DNA of 64,000 bases. Origin: Argentina anserina. Its lineage: Eukaryota; Streptophyta; Magnoliopsida; Rosales; Rosaceae. The notes under the pieces are model-generated. The model saw nothing but the letters and a program-made list of their open reading frames with translations, had not been told where the DNA came from and ran no database searches. The stretch is taken from positions 30,876,001-30,940,000 of the forward strand of contig NC_065877.1 of the NCBI RefSeq assembly GCF_933775445.1, written 5' to 3'. A program made the position numbers and the translations under genes. Positions 38,179 to 50,097 of the stretch are shown one piece after another (positions within the stretch are counted from its first letter, which is position 1; each line of letters starts with the position of its first letter).

Positions 38179-40171
38179 CTTTTGAGATGCGTTGACTGTA
38201 ATTTGATGGTATTAATTTTTTTTGAGGAATACCGAATACATATCGATTTATTTACCTTAGAAAAATAAAAATTAAATCTTTATGAAAATTATTTTAATTA
38301 TTATTTGGGTGGGGAGAAAATGGGAGATGGTGGTGGCTAATTTCATGTGTATTTTATTCTTTATTGTAATTTTCTTTTGAGGAAAATGTAAGAAAGATGT
38401 GTATTTGTTAAATTTTTATTACCTTGTGGAACTTGGAATCTTTAGTAAAGCAAGCATTGACATTGAAGTTTAGGTTGGTAGTGACAAAAGTGTAATTAGT
38501 GGATTCACTTTTCCTTTTGTTTCTACATACCGTGATACCCCCAAGAAATTCCCATTCAAGTCAAGATTCTATAATAAATTTCCCCAAATAAATCAATAAT
38601 CGAGATTTGTTTGTCATATTCACAAACATATATGATTAGCAGTTAGTTTACAAATTTCTCTTCACTATCCTGTATGGAATTTAAACGTAGTTAATATTTT
38701 TTGTGAACGAATCTAGTTATTTTGTTATAACTAATGATAGATGAATCACATTTTTGAAACTCACATAAAGCGCATTTTATACGTCAATTTAGGTAGCACG
38801 ACTATGTCATTTAATGAAAACATTATACAGTAATTATTTGGCAAATGTCACATAAGCTTATGTATAAGGTGGGTTTTTATCCCAAAATGTGGTTTACCTG
38901 GCAAGCTAGTAGCTAGTATTCGATATTCATAAAGTTGATCGATTAAATGAAACTGTTGTGGATGATCTAGTAGGGTATACAATAGTGAAAAACATAAAAC
39001 CAATTGGGCAAATAGTGTAGTGTGCACGAAGGCATTAACTTTTTTTGGTTAAACGAAGGCATTAACTTAGAGTCCTAGAAAGACAAGAACTGAAGAGATT
39101 ACATTAAGGACATTAGGTTTATGAAAGCCAATGTATGGAGAATAGAGGATAGGCCAAACAAAGAATCAATTCTGAGTTGGGCATTTGATGGTTTAAGTGA
39201 TATAGGCTGTGTTTAGTTGTCTGATATTGCAAGTGAGATATGGGCCACTTAATTGTTTGATTGGGACTGGACAATTGAGCCAGCTTGATGTTCTACAATA
39301 CTCGTACCGGGTGGTCCAACAAATAGCTTGATCATTGATTCATTATGCAACATTGCTAAGCATCGTGAAGAATTTACAGCTTCTCTCAGTCCAAAGTTTC
39401 AACCAGCCTCATCTGGATCAAGCCAGACTACAATACATTTTAGTATATTTTACAGTAATTTTGCGAACGATTGTCAACCCTTGAGTGATGAGAAGCAACT
39501 GATTAAGTGTTACAATTACCAGCCAACTCAAAACTAATCGCCCAAGTATATGAGTATGAAAGACTGAAAGTTTCATATAAAAACGAATTAATTAGTTGAA
39601 GTTGATATAGGACACTATTTGAGTACATGCTAATTTTTGAGATAGCTAGCTAGTGTCATTTTTGTAAGTAGCCATTTTGGGTTTATGGTGCTGGAGCTCC
39701 CCTACTACCTTCTACCTGAATAACCTGATTATATCATCCAATGCTTATTACCAACCATCCATACATACATGCAGCTAGGAAACTGACCAGGTAGTAAATA
39801 TAATTAATAAGCTACATTTCCCGGGAAAATCTAGAGAGAGCAATCAGGTCTATTAGCATACAGCATAGTCGTAAAGCATTTCTCTTTAGCAAAATGTATG
39901 AAGAGGTTGCAAGTTACGTTCAAATATATATTCTCAATATATACGATCAAGAAAACAAATTAAGCCTTTTTTTTGTTGTTTCCTTCTTGTTCTTCACGTG
40001 GGTGAATTATTAGAAGCCATGAAGGAATAAGACTGTGCTGTGCAGTATCGATCTGTGCTAAAAGATGAAGAGCAGACAAATTTTCCTGGGCCAAATGGAG
40101 AATATATCAGTATGCATGCAAAAGAGCAGCAGATATATTATGGTGTGGAGCTATCCCATATATATGATCCA

Positions 40172-40209
<38 letters not shown>

Positions 40210-40297
40210 AGTATAGTCGGTCTGCAATCCAAAATGTGGTGTAGTAGCCATGCTATTTTGGAAGTACAATCAGTCCTCCAGAATTCAATGTACAGTG
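38179..40297. other. Intergenic DNA without a recognised gene
   Basis: AT-rich. It holds the 3' flank of the SNE-like gene, a small local repeat (GAAGGCATTAACTT at about 39029 and 39055) and a TA microsatellite. Confidence 0.5.
40172..40203. repeat. (TA)n microsatellite
   Basis: About 16 TA units in an AT-rich region. Confidence 0.9.
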
Positions 40298-40890
40298 TGT
40301 TAAACAACGACAAACGTGGTTCATGAACTAACTGTATCGATATTGTCTCAACTTAACCACCTCACAGGTGTTGAGTTTTAATCACAAAATGTCTCGGTAC
40401 AATTGGTTATTATCCACCACTTATAATCTCTATTTTATTCGTCACTTCTTAAATGTGGTATTTCTCTTCTCCAACACGCCCCCTCACGTGCAACCTAATT
40501 TTTAGGTCTGCACGTGACAGATTAACATCTCACACACTGAGACGAAATAAACCAAGGTCCAGTAACCAACGACACTTGGTGACTATCCAATCAGAAAACC
40601 CTCCGATGACTTGATAATGACACCCATCATGGGCACATGACAAAGTGGCACCCAACTCAAGCCCATGACAGATTGAAGGCGCGAGTGGAGAGGGACCCGC
40701 TCTGATACCATGTTAAACAGCAACAAACGTGGCTCATGGACCAACTGTACCGATATTGTCCCAATTTAGCCACCTCACAAGTGTTGGGTTTTAATCACAA
40801 AAGGCCTCGGTACAATTGGTTATTATTCACCCACTTATAATCTCTATTTTATTTGTCATTTCTTAGATGTATGATCTCTCCTCTCCAACA
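40298..40890 (-). mobile_element. TRIM retroelement, complete copy
   Basis: Two LTRs of about 180 bp (40298-40476 and 40711-40890) enclose about 230 bp without coding capacity. On the minus strand the primer site TGGTATCAGAG follows the LTR ending GTTTAACA (40700-40710), and a GTGAGGGGGCG purine tract precedes the other LTR. CAGTG and CAGTA flank the element, a slightly mutated 5-bp target duplication. It needs proteins from other elements to move. Two relatives are at 55520 and 63282. Confidence 0.9.
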
Positions 40891-40895
40891 CAGTA

Positions 40896-43030
40896 AGTCC
40901 TACTCTTTATGATGTGCCTGACTTTCTTGGTGGATTATCTATTCATGCATGTTTGGTAACTCATTTTTACATTAGCTCAAATAGTTAATTAAGCAGATTA
41001 GATGAAGTTCATGATTTGGTACTAATGTGAAGCTAATAGCCTAACCCACTATTTGATGATGGGATTTAATCTGAACAATGTTGCCTTTGCAAGGCAGACA
41101 AGGAAAAGAGGAAGTAGAGGCAGTAATATTTGGAAGCACTCCAAATCACACCAAACATGTGAAGAGGTAGAGATTTCAGTTATGGAGGAGAAGCTTACAG
41201 CTGATTTAAGTAACTACATAAGACAAGAAGTAGTGATGGCAAAGAGAAAATCCGGCACGAAATTACCTACCATAAACGAAGGACTAATGATCGATGCATG
41301 TATTAAAAAAATGGTGAGGTAAATGAGGAAGAAACCGCTCTCCAATAATGGTGTAACAAGTGATATCTCATCTTAAGAAAAGAATTGATAACAATAGGGT
41401 TAGTAAATTTTGCAGATTTAATTTCAATCCTTGATAAGAGGCATATATAATTATATATACACGAGAGTGTAAGAGTTATAGGATCATCAAAGAGATAGAA
41501 GCCTAGATATAAGTACTTTGCATTGCTGACTGGTGGCATGCCGCAAAATTCTCCTCTTCTGAGAGATACCGAATAGAACACGAGCAATGTGCATACGATG
41601 TGGAACCCTTATTTTGTTGGATAACCAAATTACAAGGTAAAGTGTTGATCACAACTCACAATTAGCTTGTTAAGAACAAGCTTTTACTCCAGATAATTTT
41701 TACTACAATATACACTATACTAATCTCCTAGTTAGACATTATTAGCAACACTAGTAGTAGTAGTTTTTTTTTAATCAAAACATAAACTCATTTGTATTTT
41801 AGTAGGCAGAACCGAGATAACACAACCAAAAACCGACAAAAAGCTATTTCTTCTGGCTCATATAAATTAATTATCCCTAAGTAAAACTAGCCAACAATTA
41901 GCTATCCCTAGGTAAAACTGCCAACAAGCCAAGATTCACAAATTTTTTCATAATCATGAAGCACAAAACAAACATGTGACATATGATGTAGAAGATGAGT
42001 AAATTTTAACAATTACACCATTATAACACTGCAACGTGATCCAAATTATGCAATTCCGGCAGAAGGAGAAAACTCCACCTCTGCCGACTTTTTAATTTGA
42101 ACTACATCATGAAGCTGCAATCTAAAGTCCATGACTTACAAGTCATCCAAAGACCCCGTCCAATTACAGGCCCAACAGCCCCAATCCATCACTCTAGAGG
42201 CTCATGCCCAAGAGAGACAAAAATTGATGGATGCCATCACCAATCTTTGTCGGGTGCAACCTCGGCCACCCACCACCCAAATCGGAGAACTCTAATGAAA
42301 AAAGGCTTCGAATTCCGCACCAAAACAACAAGCCACAGCTAATCACGCCGTCGCCACCTATAGCATCGCACAAAAATCCAAGAAACCCACAAGGAGGATA
42401 TGCTCGAGACACCGTGCCTCCACCTTGAGTCGTTGTCCCCACAAAAAACATAACCCAAGAGCTTCGTCGAAGGAAGCAATCATCCTAGTCAAAAACATAG
42501 GGAGAAAAAAAAAGGTGTCGCCCTTCTTGATCCATAATCCAAAGCCCAAATGAGGCTAAGAAGGAGTAGTATCGGGAAGCACAAAGGTTAATTTGAGATT
42601 CGCCGTTGTCAAACCAAAGAGATTCTGGCCAAATGTGGTGCCGACCCAAATTCAAGTTCTCAGAGTCACCACCGAAAAACATGAAGAACAAAAGTAACAC
42701 AGTCGCCCATAGGACGTAGAGGAAGAGAGAGGGGGATTTTGTGGCCACCGCCAAAGATTTTGGAAGTTTTGTCGCTGCTGCTTGAATAAACCATAGTAGA
42801 GCGATAGATTGGTAAAGTTAAATTGGGCTCAAACAATAATATCTAAATTCACTAGTAGTAGTTAGTCATACTAGTGTTCTTATATCTTGAAACAGTATAC
42901 TTGTAGCAAATTTTTCGTTAGACAAAAATGTTATAAGAAAAACTGTCAACGTACTATAGTTTGATACAAATGAGTGAAACGACAAAACTCAAAATAAAGA
43001 ATGAATTCAAATAGTTTCGTTATTATTTTG
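40896..43030. other. Intergenic DNA, possible old repeat
   Basis: The frame at 41053-41322 (89 aa, basic, low complexity) has no domain I recognise. 42060-42780 read on the minus strand has overlapping open frames and looks like an old repeat of unknown class. I cannot identify it. Confidence 0.35.
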
Positions 43031-43038
43031 TACAGATG

Positions 43039-43339
43039 CAATGGCGGAACTTGGAGCCAAATTCCGGATGGGCCGAAATTTCCATAAGGACCAATTTAGT
43101 ATGAAATTTTGATTTAAATACTAATAAATACACAATCATACCATATTTAGAAGCTAAATATACCATAAGTATACACAATTATATAATAATTATAGTGATT
43201 AAACCATAATTCTATGCAATTGTACCATAATTATTAATAAATACACTATAATTAGGTGTAATTATATTATAATTAAAGGAAATTTTTGACTTGCCGCAGG
43301 GGCCATAACCCCTTCCGCCCCTTAAAGGATCCGCCCTTG
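43039..43339. mobile_element. hAT-type MITE
   Basis: The ends are CAATGGCGGAACTTGG and, inverted, CAAGGGCGGATCC (9 of the first 10 bases match). TACAGATG (43031-43038) and TACGGATG (43340-43347) flank it, 7 of 8 bases identical. An 8-bp target duplication with short CA..TG ends is typical of hAT elements. It is 301 bp, AT-rich inside and non-coding. Confidence 0.8.
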
Positions 43340-43347
43340 TACGGATG

Positions 43348-44400
43348 TCCCAATAAAACAAGACGTAGTTGTTTTGTATGCACGGAGCTGTAGTAACGGT
43401 TTTCCCATTGTACAGGAAAGAAAATTTAATCGACAATTCAACGACAAAGTTTATTCATTTTTAAATTTTAAAAAAAAACAAATTCAAATCTTATAATTCA
43501 TGTGTGTATCTCTCTAATGATCAAACTTCAGACAAGAAACAATTATTATTTCATATTATTACTTAAATATTATCGTGCGTAGCTCCCATTTCATCTGTTT
43601 TCAAAAAAGAACTAATCATTTCTAGTTAGATATCGGAAATTCTTGATTAAAGAAACTTATAGCACGACAAAGTTTGAATTCATAATAATAAAGGGATTCA
43701 TATATGTCATCATTGTACTCTATGGATCTCCAAGTTACATTGTCTCATACTACCAAGTTTAGTTTATAAGTTCAGAGTTACTTGTAACGGTTTCTTTTAT
43801 TAAAAATGTAAGACAATCTAGTCGAAAATGATAAATTTAAACTCAATAAACCGATCAAATATGAACAATAAAATCTCATATTCTTTTCAATATTGTGCTC
43901 ATCTCCCAACTTATCGAACTTCAGACAAGAGACAATCATTTATATCTTGTAATCACTCGGGATTTTCTCGTTATCTTGTACGTATCTCCTATTTCATCGG
44001 ACTTGAGACAAGAACCAATCATTTTACATGCACCATATTATTCCAAAATTCATAAATCTTAATCATAAATAACGAAATTTATATCATATAATTATCAAAT
44101 AATTCACACAATGCATTTATTAGCTAATAAACTTATAAACTAATCTTAGCCAAGCAAATGTAATTAAACAAATACCATAATCCCAAAGTCCACTTCTACC
44201 CACTACCAAACAATGCAAACATAAATCGAAGAAATGATAAGAGAAAAAAAAAAGTAACCCCAAAACGCCCATAACGCAAGGCAGCATCCTCCCTCCATTA
44301 AATACTATTAACACACTGTTTACTTCTTACTGAAATTAAAAAAAATTCATACCAAACTTTTTTATTACCTAATAAATCCTGTCCCCCATTTCCGTCGGAA
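43348..44400. other. Intergenic DNA with a local dispersed repeat
   Basis: AT-rich. A segment around AACTTCAGACAAGA(A/G)ACAAT and CTCC(C/T)ATTTCATC appears at about 43525-43625 and again at about 43917-44025. No gene recognised. The 5' UTR of the J-protein gene begins soon after. Confidence 0.5.
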
Positions 44401-44623
44401 TCGCCCCATTTCTCGCCGTTGATCTTCGCCGTCTTTATCTCTCCAAATCCACCGACGATTCCTCTTCTTCACTCCCAAAACCCTAAAGGTGGAAACTTTA
44501 CTGTCTCCTCGGCTTTGGCTACAGTGAGTTACTGAGATTCAGAAGTAGCTGAGCTTTGTGCTTGATTCGGTGCACACGTGGCGATCTGGGTCTTCTCCAC
44601 CTTCCTTTGCTGCTCAAATTTCA

Positions 44624-45119
44624 GTGAGTGGTTTTTAAACTCAATCTGTACTTGTGTAATTTGATTGTGAATTGTTTATGTTGTGGAGTTTAGTACTTTG
44701 GATTTGGATTTGGGGCTGGATTTGGAAATATGAGCTGATTTTGGTGCTTGTTTGTACTTCGTAATTGGATTGGAGATTTGGATTTGTTTAATTTTGGTAC
44801 CTGGGAGTGTCTGGTTGCTTTGAAATAGACTGAGGAAACTGAAAGGGGATTAAAGTTTGGATTTTTTAATGTATTGTTGTTTGATGCAGGAATCCCAGTT
44901 CTCATGTGTAATAAAGATCGAAACTTTTGGTTTTGTTTGCTTGATATGAAGATTAAATCTGTCTAATTGTTATTACCGGTTCATAATTGGATTGATTTGG
45001 TGTGATCAGAGTTGATTCGTGGGTGAGATTTGAGTTAATTGTTGTTCTGGTTTTGATTGTTGGCATTGTTGTAGCTTTAGTTGGTGTTATGCTAAATGTT
45101 TTTGGTTGTGTTTTTGCAG
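44624..45119 (+). other. Intron in the 5' UTR of the J-protein gene (predicted)
   Basis: A donor TTTCA/GTGAGTGG at 44624 and an acceptor GTGTTTTTGCAG/A at 45119 enclose a T-rich stretch. The leader exon (about 44400-44623) is CT-rich. 5' UTR introns are common in plant housekeeping genes. Not proven by transcript data. Confidence 0.6.
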
Positions 45120-45228
45120 AGTTGGAAATGTGGTTATGCATGAGAATTGGGCTGTTGCCGCGGTTAAGCATATATTCGTGTTAGATTTTGTGTCGAGATT
45201 TTGGTTCTGAAGTGATCTGAGTTCCTAC

Positions 45229-47547
45229 ATGGAAATTAACAAAGAGGAGGCTCTCAAGGCGAAAGAGATCGCGGAGAAGCGATTTGCTGAGAAAGACTTT
45301 ATAGATGCTAAGAATTATGCGGTGAAGGCAAAGTCGCTCTATCCGGACCTGGAGGGCATATCACAAATGGTTGCCACATTTGAAGTCTATGCCGCCACTG
45401 AGTACAGATCCTGTGGTGAAATAGATCATTATTCGATTCTTGGGTTGAAGCCTACCTCAAGTAAAGACGCAGTGAAGAAGCAGTATAAAAAGATGGCTGT
45501 GTTGCTCCACCCTGATAAGAACAAATGTGTGGGAGCTGATGGTGCTTTCAAACTTGTTTCTGAAGCATGGACCTTGTTGTCTGACACTACCAAGAGAAAC
45601 TTTTATGATATTCAGAGAAACAAGCACTTGACAACTGCAGTTAATCAGCCAAATTACTCTACAGTTCATACTGGTGGACTTTCAACATCTCACAGTCGAC
45701 TTGACACTTTCTGGACCGTCTGCACTTCCTGCAAGGTTCAGTATGAGTATCTCCGGAAGTATGTGAACAAAAGACTTTCGTGTAAGAATTGTCGAGGTGT
45801 TTTTATTGCTGTGGAATCTGGGGCAGCACCAGCCAATGGCTCCTTCCCCTATACTCCATGGCCATATGTTTCTGGTAATGGGCATTCAAATCATGGGGTT
45901 ACCTATGTTCCAAACAGTGGTACCCTGTTCCCGACAAATGGTGCCCCCGGATATCATAGTGGACATGGGTATGAATATATTTCAAATGTTTCATTTCAAT
46001 GGAGCTCATATTCTGGAACTTCTGCTGGAGTTGTCAGCCCACATGGGTCTTCATCAGCCATACCCTCTGAGATTGTTTATCCGGCAAATGGAAAGGTTAA
46101 TAAAAAACCTGGACCAAAACCTAAATTGAGAGTGAATGGAAAACGTCCCATGAAGAGTGCTGTGGTCAATGTGGATTTGAATGTGTCTGCCAGCTATAAT
46201 GAACGACCCAAAATCAAGCACAATGGATCTGAGAAAAAAAGGAAGCTTGTTGTGGGAGCATCTTTTAGAGTTGGGAATAATGAGAAAGTACCACAATCTG
46301 CTTCAGTAGCAATCCTAGCAAATGGAAATGGCAGCATTGGGCATGATCAGAAACTTCCTTGTCCAGAAGATGTTCCCATCAGACGATGCTCTACGGCACC
46401 AGCCTTTGATGCTAGGAAGATGCTGATAGAGAAGGCAAGAACTGAAATCTCGAAGAAATTGGAAGAGAGGAAGTTGACTTCAGAAGTTGCTGTTGGTGCA
46501 GTAAAGAACAAAAAAAAGCAGGTTGAAGTTGTAGTGGCTGCTGCTTCACTAAGGAAAACAAAAAGGCATGTTGAAGTTGAAGTGGCTGCTGCTTCACTAA
46601 AGAAGACAAAAAGACGTGTTGAAGTGTGTCAATCTGGAGGAGCTTCAGGGTATCAATTAGACACAATGAAAAGTGAACCACACTCCCCTAGAGACCCTGA
46701 GCCCCAAAACATGCCTGTCCCTGACTCTGACTTCCACAACTTTGACGAAGATAGGTCAGAGGAATGTTTCAAGCCAAAGCAAATATGGGCTTTATATGAT
46801 GAAGATGGCATGCCACGGTTGTACTGTCTGATACGCGAAGTGGTCTCAGTCAAACCATTCAAGTTGCTCATTACTTACTTGAGCTCTAAAACTGATAGTG
46901 AATTCGGGACGGTGAACTGGCTGGATAGCGGGTTCACCAAGTCTTGTGGAAATTTTAGAGCTCGACACCTTGATGTTGTTGAGCATGTTAACATTTTCTC
47001 TCATATTTTGAGTGGCACGAAAGCAGCTAGAGGAGGTATTGTTCAGATATACCCGAAGAGTGGGGATATCTGGGCTCTGTATCGAAATTGGTCAAAAGAT
47101 TGGGACAGTTCAACTCCAGATGAAGTGAGGCACCAATATCAAATGGTGGAGGTTCTTGATGATTACTCTGAAGAAATTGGTGTTTGTGTATCTCCCCTTG
47201 TGAAGCTGGCTGGATTTAAGTCAGTATACCAGACTGATACGGACAGAAGCGCTATTCTATGGATTCCAAGAAGAGAGATGTTGCGCTTTTCTCACCAGGT
47301 GCCCGCATGGTTACTCAATGCAGAAGAGACTAACCTACCTGGTAAGTGTTGGGATCTGGATCCTGCTGCAACTCCAGAAGGACTACTTAATGCTGCTACT
47401 CCAGACGAGCAGCTCCATGCTGCCACACCAGAGGAACTACCTCATGCTGCAAGAGATGAGCTGCTTCATGCTGCAACAGGAGACAAGCTGCTTCATGCTG
47501 CAACAGGAGACAAGCTGCTTCATGCTGCTGGGGAATCTGAGGCTTAA
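45229..47547 (+). CDS. J-domain (DNAJ/HSP40-like) protein with DUF3444
   Basis: A 772-residue protein. An N-terminal helical segment (EEALKAKEIAEKRF, 6-19) precedes a J domain at about 66-127 with the HPD motif (LLHPDKN, 92-98), which in this family stimulates the ATPase of HSP70. A cysteine-rich segment follows (CTSCKVQYEYLRKYVNKRLSCKNC-like spacing, about 165-188), then a Ser/Gly/Tyr-rich linker, a basic region with an AT-hook-like GPKPKLR (about 290-297), a 17-residue internal repeat (AAASL.KTKR..VEV, about 435-465), and DUF3444 at about 512-700 (PKQIWALYDEDGMPR, GDIWALYRNW). The C-terminus after about 714 consists of short repeats. It belongs to a plant group of nuclear/cytosolic J proteins whose clients are unknown. 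The coding part is a single exon. Confidence 0.9.
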   Translation: MEINKEEALKAKEIAEKRFAEKDFIDAKNYAVKAKSLYPDLEGISQMVATFEVYAATEYRSCGEIDHYSILGLKPTSSKDAVKKQYKKMAVLLHPDKNKCVGADGAFKLVSEAWTLLSDTTKRNFYDIQRNKHLTTAVNQPNYSTVHTGGLSTSHSRLDTFWTVCTSCKVQYEYLRKYVNKRLSCKNCRGVFIAVESGAAPANGSFPYTPWPYVSGNGHSNHGVTYVPNSGTLFPTNGAPGYHSGHGYEYISNVSFQWSSYSGTSAGVVSPHGSSSAIPSEIVYPANGKVNKKPGPKPKLRVNGKRPMKSAVVNVDLNVSASYNERPKIKHNGSEKKRKLVVGASFRVGNNEKVPQSASVAILANGNGSIGHDQKLPCPEDVPIRRCSTAPAFDARKMLIEKARTEISKKLEERKLTSEVAVGAVKNKKKQVEVVVAAASLRKTKRHVEVEVAAASLKKTKRRVEVCQSGGASGYQLDTMKSEPHSPRDPEPQNMPVPDSDFHNFDEDRSEECFKPKQIWALYDEDGMPRLYCLIREVVSVKPFKLLITYLSSKTDSEFGTVNWLDSGFTKSCGNFRARHLDVVEHVNIFSHILSGTKAARGGIVQIYPKSGDIWALYRNWSKDWDSSTPDEVRHQYQMVEVLDDYSEEIGVCVSPLVKLAGFKSVYQTDTDRSAILWIPRREMLRFSHQVPAWLLNAEETNLPGKCWDLDPAATPEGLLNAATPDEQLHAATPEELPHAARDELLHAATGDKLLHAATGDKLLHAAGESEA
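47370..47540 (+). repeat. Coding minisatellite at the C-terminus of the J protein
   Basis: Units resembling AATPEELLHA and LLHAATGDK follow one another. The last two 27-bp units (CTTCATGCTGCAACAGGAGA core) are identical, so the array is probably still changing in length. Confidence 0.85.
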
Positions 47548-48294
47548 GCGCAACACATTAAAGCAGCTAGGGAACAGAAAATTTGGTTGCTTCAGAGTTC
47601 GGTTTTAGCATTCTTTAGACAAAATTAGGTTTAACTGTACAAATATGTCACACCTGGGTAGCATTGACCCCAACTGATATGATTTAGGGGGTGCTATGCT
47701 TGCCTTGTGACAACAATTTCAATTCTAGAGACTGTTTGTTTACACCATTACCCCACAGTTATGACTTGTCCAGGAGAGTTGTAATACTATTCAGGAAGAG
47801 ATTGGAAAATCAACAGCATTAATGCAATGGTTTTTTAGGTCTTCATTCTTGTGATCTTATCATTCTATTGCATTGCTGATTGCTCTAAGCCTCCAACCTA
47901 CTGTGTTTCCCTGCATTAGCTTTTGTTATTGTTACTCTGCATGCTCACAACTCTACTGCTGATCACCAATAAAACAGTCATAGCATCCATACCAGTATGA
48001 TTTTAGTTACTAAACGAAGTCATTTTTAAGAGCAACTTCACCAACAAAGTGAAAGTAGTTTTATACTAGTTGATTGCCCTAGTCGATTGATTCTAAACTT
48101 AAGTTCGAAGTTTGAAGGAATTGAAGCTCGCACAGTTTGATTTATATGATGTTTTACGAAATTAAAATAAATAAATTATACATTAAAAATTTACATACGA
48201 AAATGGCTACATAAAGACTTGCACAGTTGCACCTACTCGGTCGTTTAGAAGGTGAGAGAGACCGAAAGGAAACCAAGCAAGGCAAGAAACAGCA

Positions 48295-49797
48295 ATGAAT
48301 CCTGCACTATGGCACAAAGTAGCTGCAGTCTCTGGTACTATCTCATCTTATTTCATACTATAAAAGCTATCATTTTTATTCTCTGTTTGATCTCACATAT
48401 CATGTATCTGTTTAGATGTAATTGTGTCAAGACTTTGTATTAAATTGCGTTTGTCTGGTGGTTTTGTATCAATCTGAGAAAACCCAATTTGTGATTTTGT
48501 GATAAACAGGAGTGGCAGCTCTTGGGTTGGGCTCATATGGTGCCCATGGCTTTAAAGTTTAAACCCCAGAACCCAGTTTACAAAGAGGTTTTGATTTCCG
48601 TTTTAGTCTTTGCCATTTTGATTTTTGTTCATTTGAGCTGTTGTGTTTGATTGTTTGGTATCGGAGTTGTTAAAGTTTATGCATTTGATTGATGTTTGGT
48701 AGGTTTGGCAAACGGCTTCTCTGTACCATTTGGTTCACACAGCAGCTCTGCTTGCAGCCCCTCTTACCAAAAACCCAACTATCGTAAGTTCAAAGTTGAA
48801 ACCTTTATATCGAATTTCAGCTAATTTTGTTCTATGGTTGTTTAGCTTTTCATAAGCATATGTTTATAGCTCTTCTATTCTGGTGAAGTGGTGGTGCTTT
48901 CTCGCTACTATGTGTGTAAATTCAAGCAATGATCTAAAAGGGTTTAAGTCTTCTTAATATTTTGGAGTTGTAAAATTGTATTTGGTTTTGTGAAGACAAT
49001 CATTTATACAATACCAATCAGGCACAGTTTATACTTTGTCGTGTTGGTGAATATTAGGTAGTGGTCTACTGATCTTTGCTCTTTCTGTCATTATATTTCA
49101 GTTTGGAGGCCTGTTAACTACTGGTATACTGGCATTCTCTGGAACGTAAGTCTCATTCTTCCGCTTCTTATTGAACTAGTTGGATGTTCTTGGCTTACAT
49201 ATTTTAAGTTTCCTTTCAAAGCAGTAGATTTGCATGTTAGTTTATTCCAGAGTTCAAGTTACTTGCAAACTCTGAAGCTCTTCTTTAATCTAAATTTGAA
49301 AGGTTTTACATTTTGGGTGAAATCACTTATTATTGCAATGGATCACAATCGTTTTTCTGAAAATTATGCACCACAATTTACTGACTTCGATGTTTTGTAC
49401 TCTTCTGAGGGAGATATATTTAAACGATAAATGCAAGAGTTGTATGTTGGTATGGTTAAACTGATAAGAGCCCAGAATTGTCCAAATAATGACATGAGGG
49501 AACATGATGTTGTAGTAACTAAATGGCTGGATCCGGTTTTGTAACAATGATTTCAGTGTTATATCTAAAAGTCCAGTTTGCTTTGATGGAATAATCTTCA
49601 CTGAAGTGCTTATTCTGATGAATCTTCCGTTATCACATTATATCCGAAGTGGTCTTGATTGGTATATATGGTACCTGTGTTCTTTTTTCTTTTCCAGGTG
49701 TTACACTGTAGCATTACTCGAAGATAGGACGTACAATAAATTGGCTCCTTTAGGTGGGGTTGCTTTCATCGCTGCTTGGGCTAGCTTACTATTCTAA
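48295..49797 (+). CDS. DUF423 / TMEM256-like small membrane protein, frame disrupted in exon 2
   Basis: Five exons with good GT-AG sites: 48295-48334, 48510-48587, 48703-48783, 49102-49145 and 49698-49797 (stop TAA). They encode a protein of about 110 residues with hydrophobic helices (KVAAVSGVAALGLGSYGAHG; TASLYHLVHTAALLAAPLT; FGGLLTTGILAFSGT; LGGVAFIAAWASLLF), the DUF423 (YgdD/TMEM256) pattern. Function in plants is not known. In exon 2 the text TTTAAAGTTTAAACC contains seven extra bases (a tandem TTTAAAG-type duplication) between GAHGFK and the expected PQNP, and TAA follows in frame. All splice phases fit if these seven bases are ignored. So the gene is either a recent pseudogene, an allele, or carries a sequence error. 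Confidence 0.8.
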
Positions 49798-50097
49798 GAA
49801 TTCTAGCTTCTCTGATCGAGTCCCTGTAAAACTCATTGTGCTCTTTCTCTTTTCCTTAGAACATAAATTTCAATTTTGAGATTATGTTACTCCCAGTATT
49901 AGTCGGCTCTCAGAGTCATGTTGTCAATGTGTTGTGTTACATACTTGTAGGATTCTTATCAATTTTCAAGTGTAGTGGGGATGAAAGCCACAAAATGGAT
50001 TTATTAATAACGGCATATTTGTAGGATTCTTATCAATTTTAGTTTTGTGGTTTCCGGAAAATTACTACCAAATTTTTTATCTGCATACCATGCAACA

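Noticed and set aside
40298..40890. Cassandra-type TRIM with 5S rRNA promoter in the LTR
   Set aside because: I could not find 5S rRNA box A/box C-like text in the LTR.
41053..41322. 89-residue open frame as a small gene
   Set aside because: Low-complexity basic text, no domain, no leader or splice context.
48556..48570. A 13-nt GT..AG intron that would remove part of the insertion in the DUF423 gene
   Set aside because: Far below the size of plant introns.
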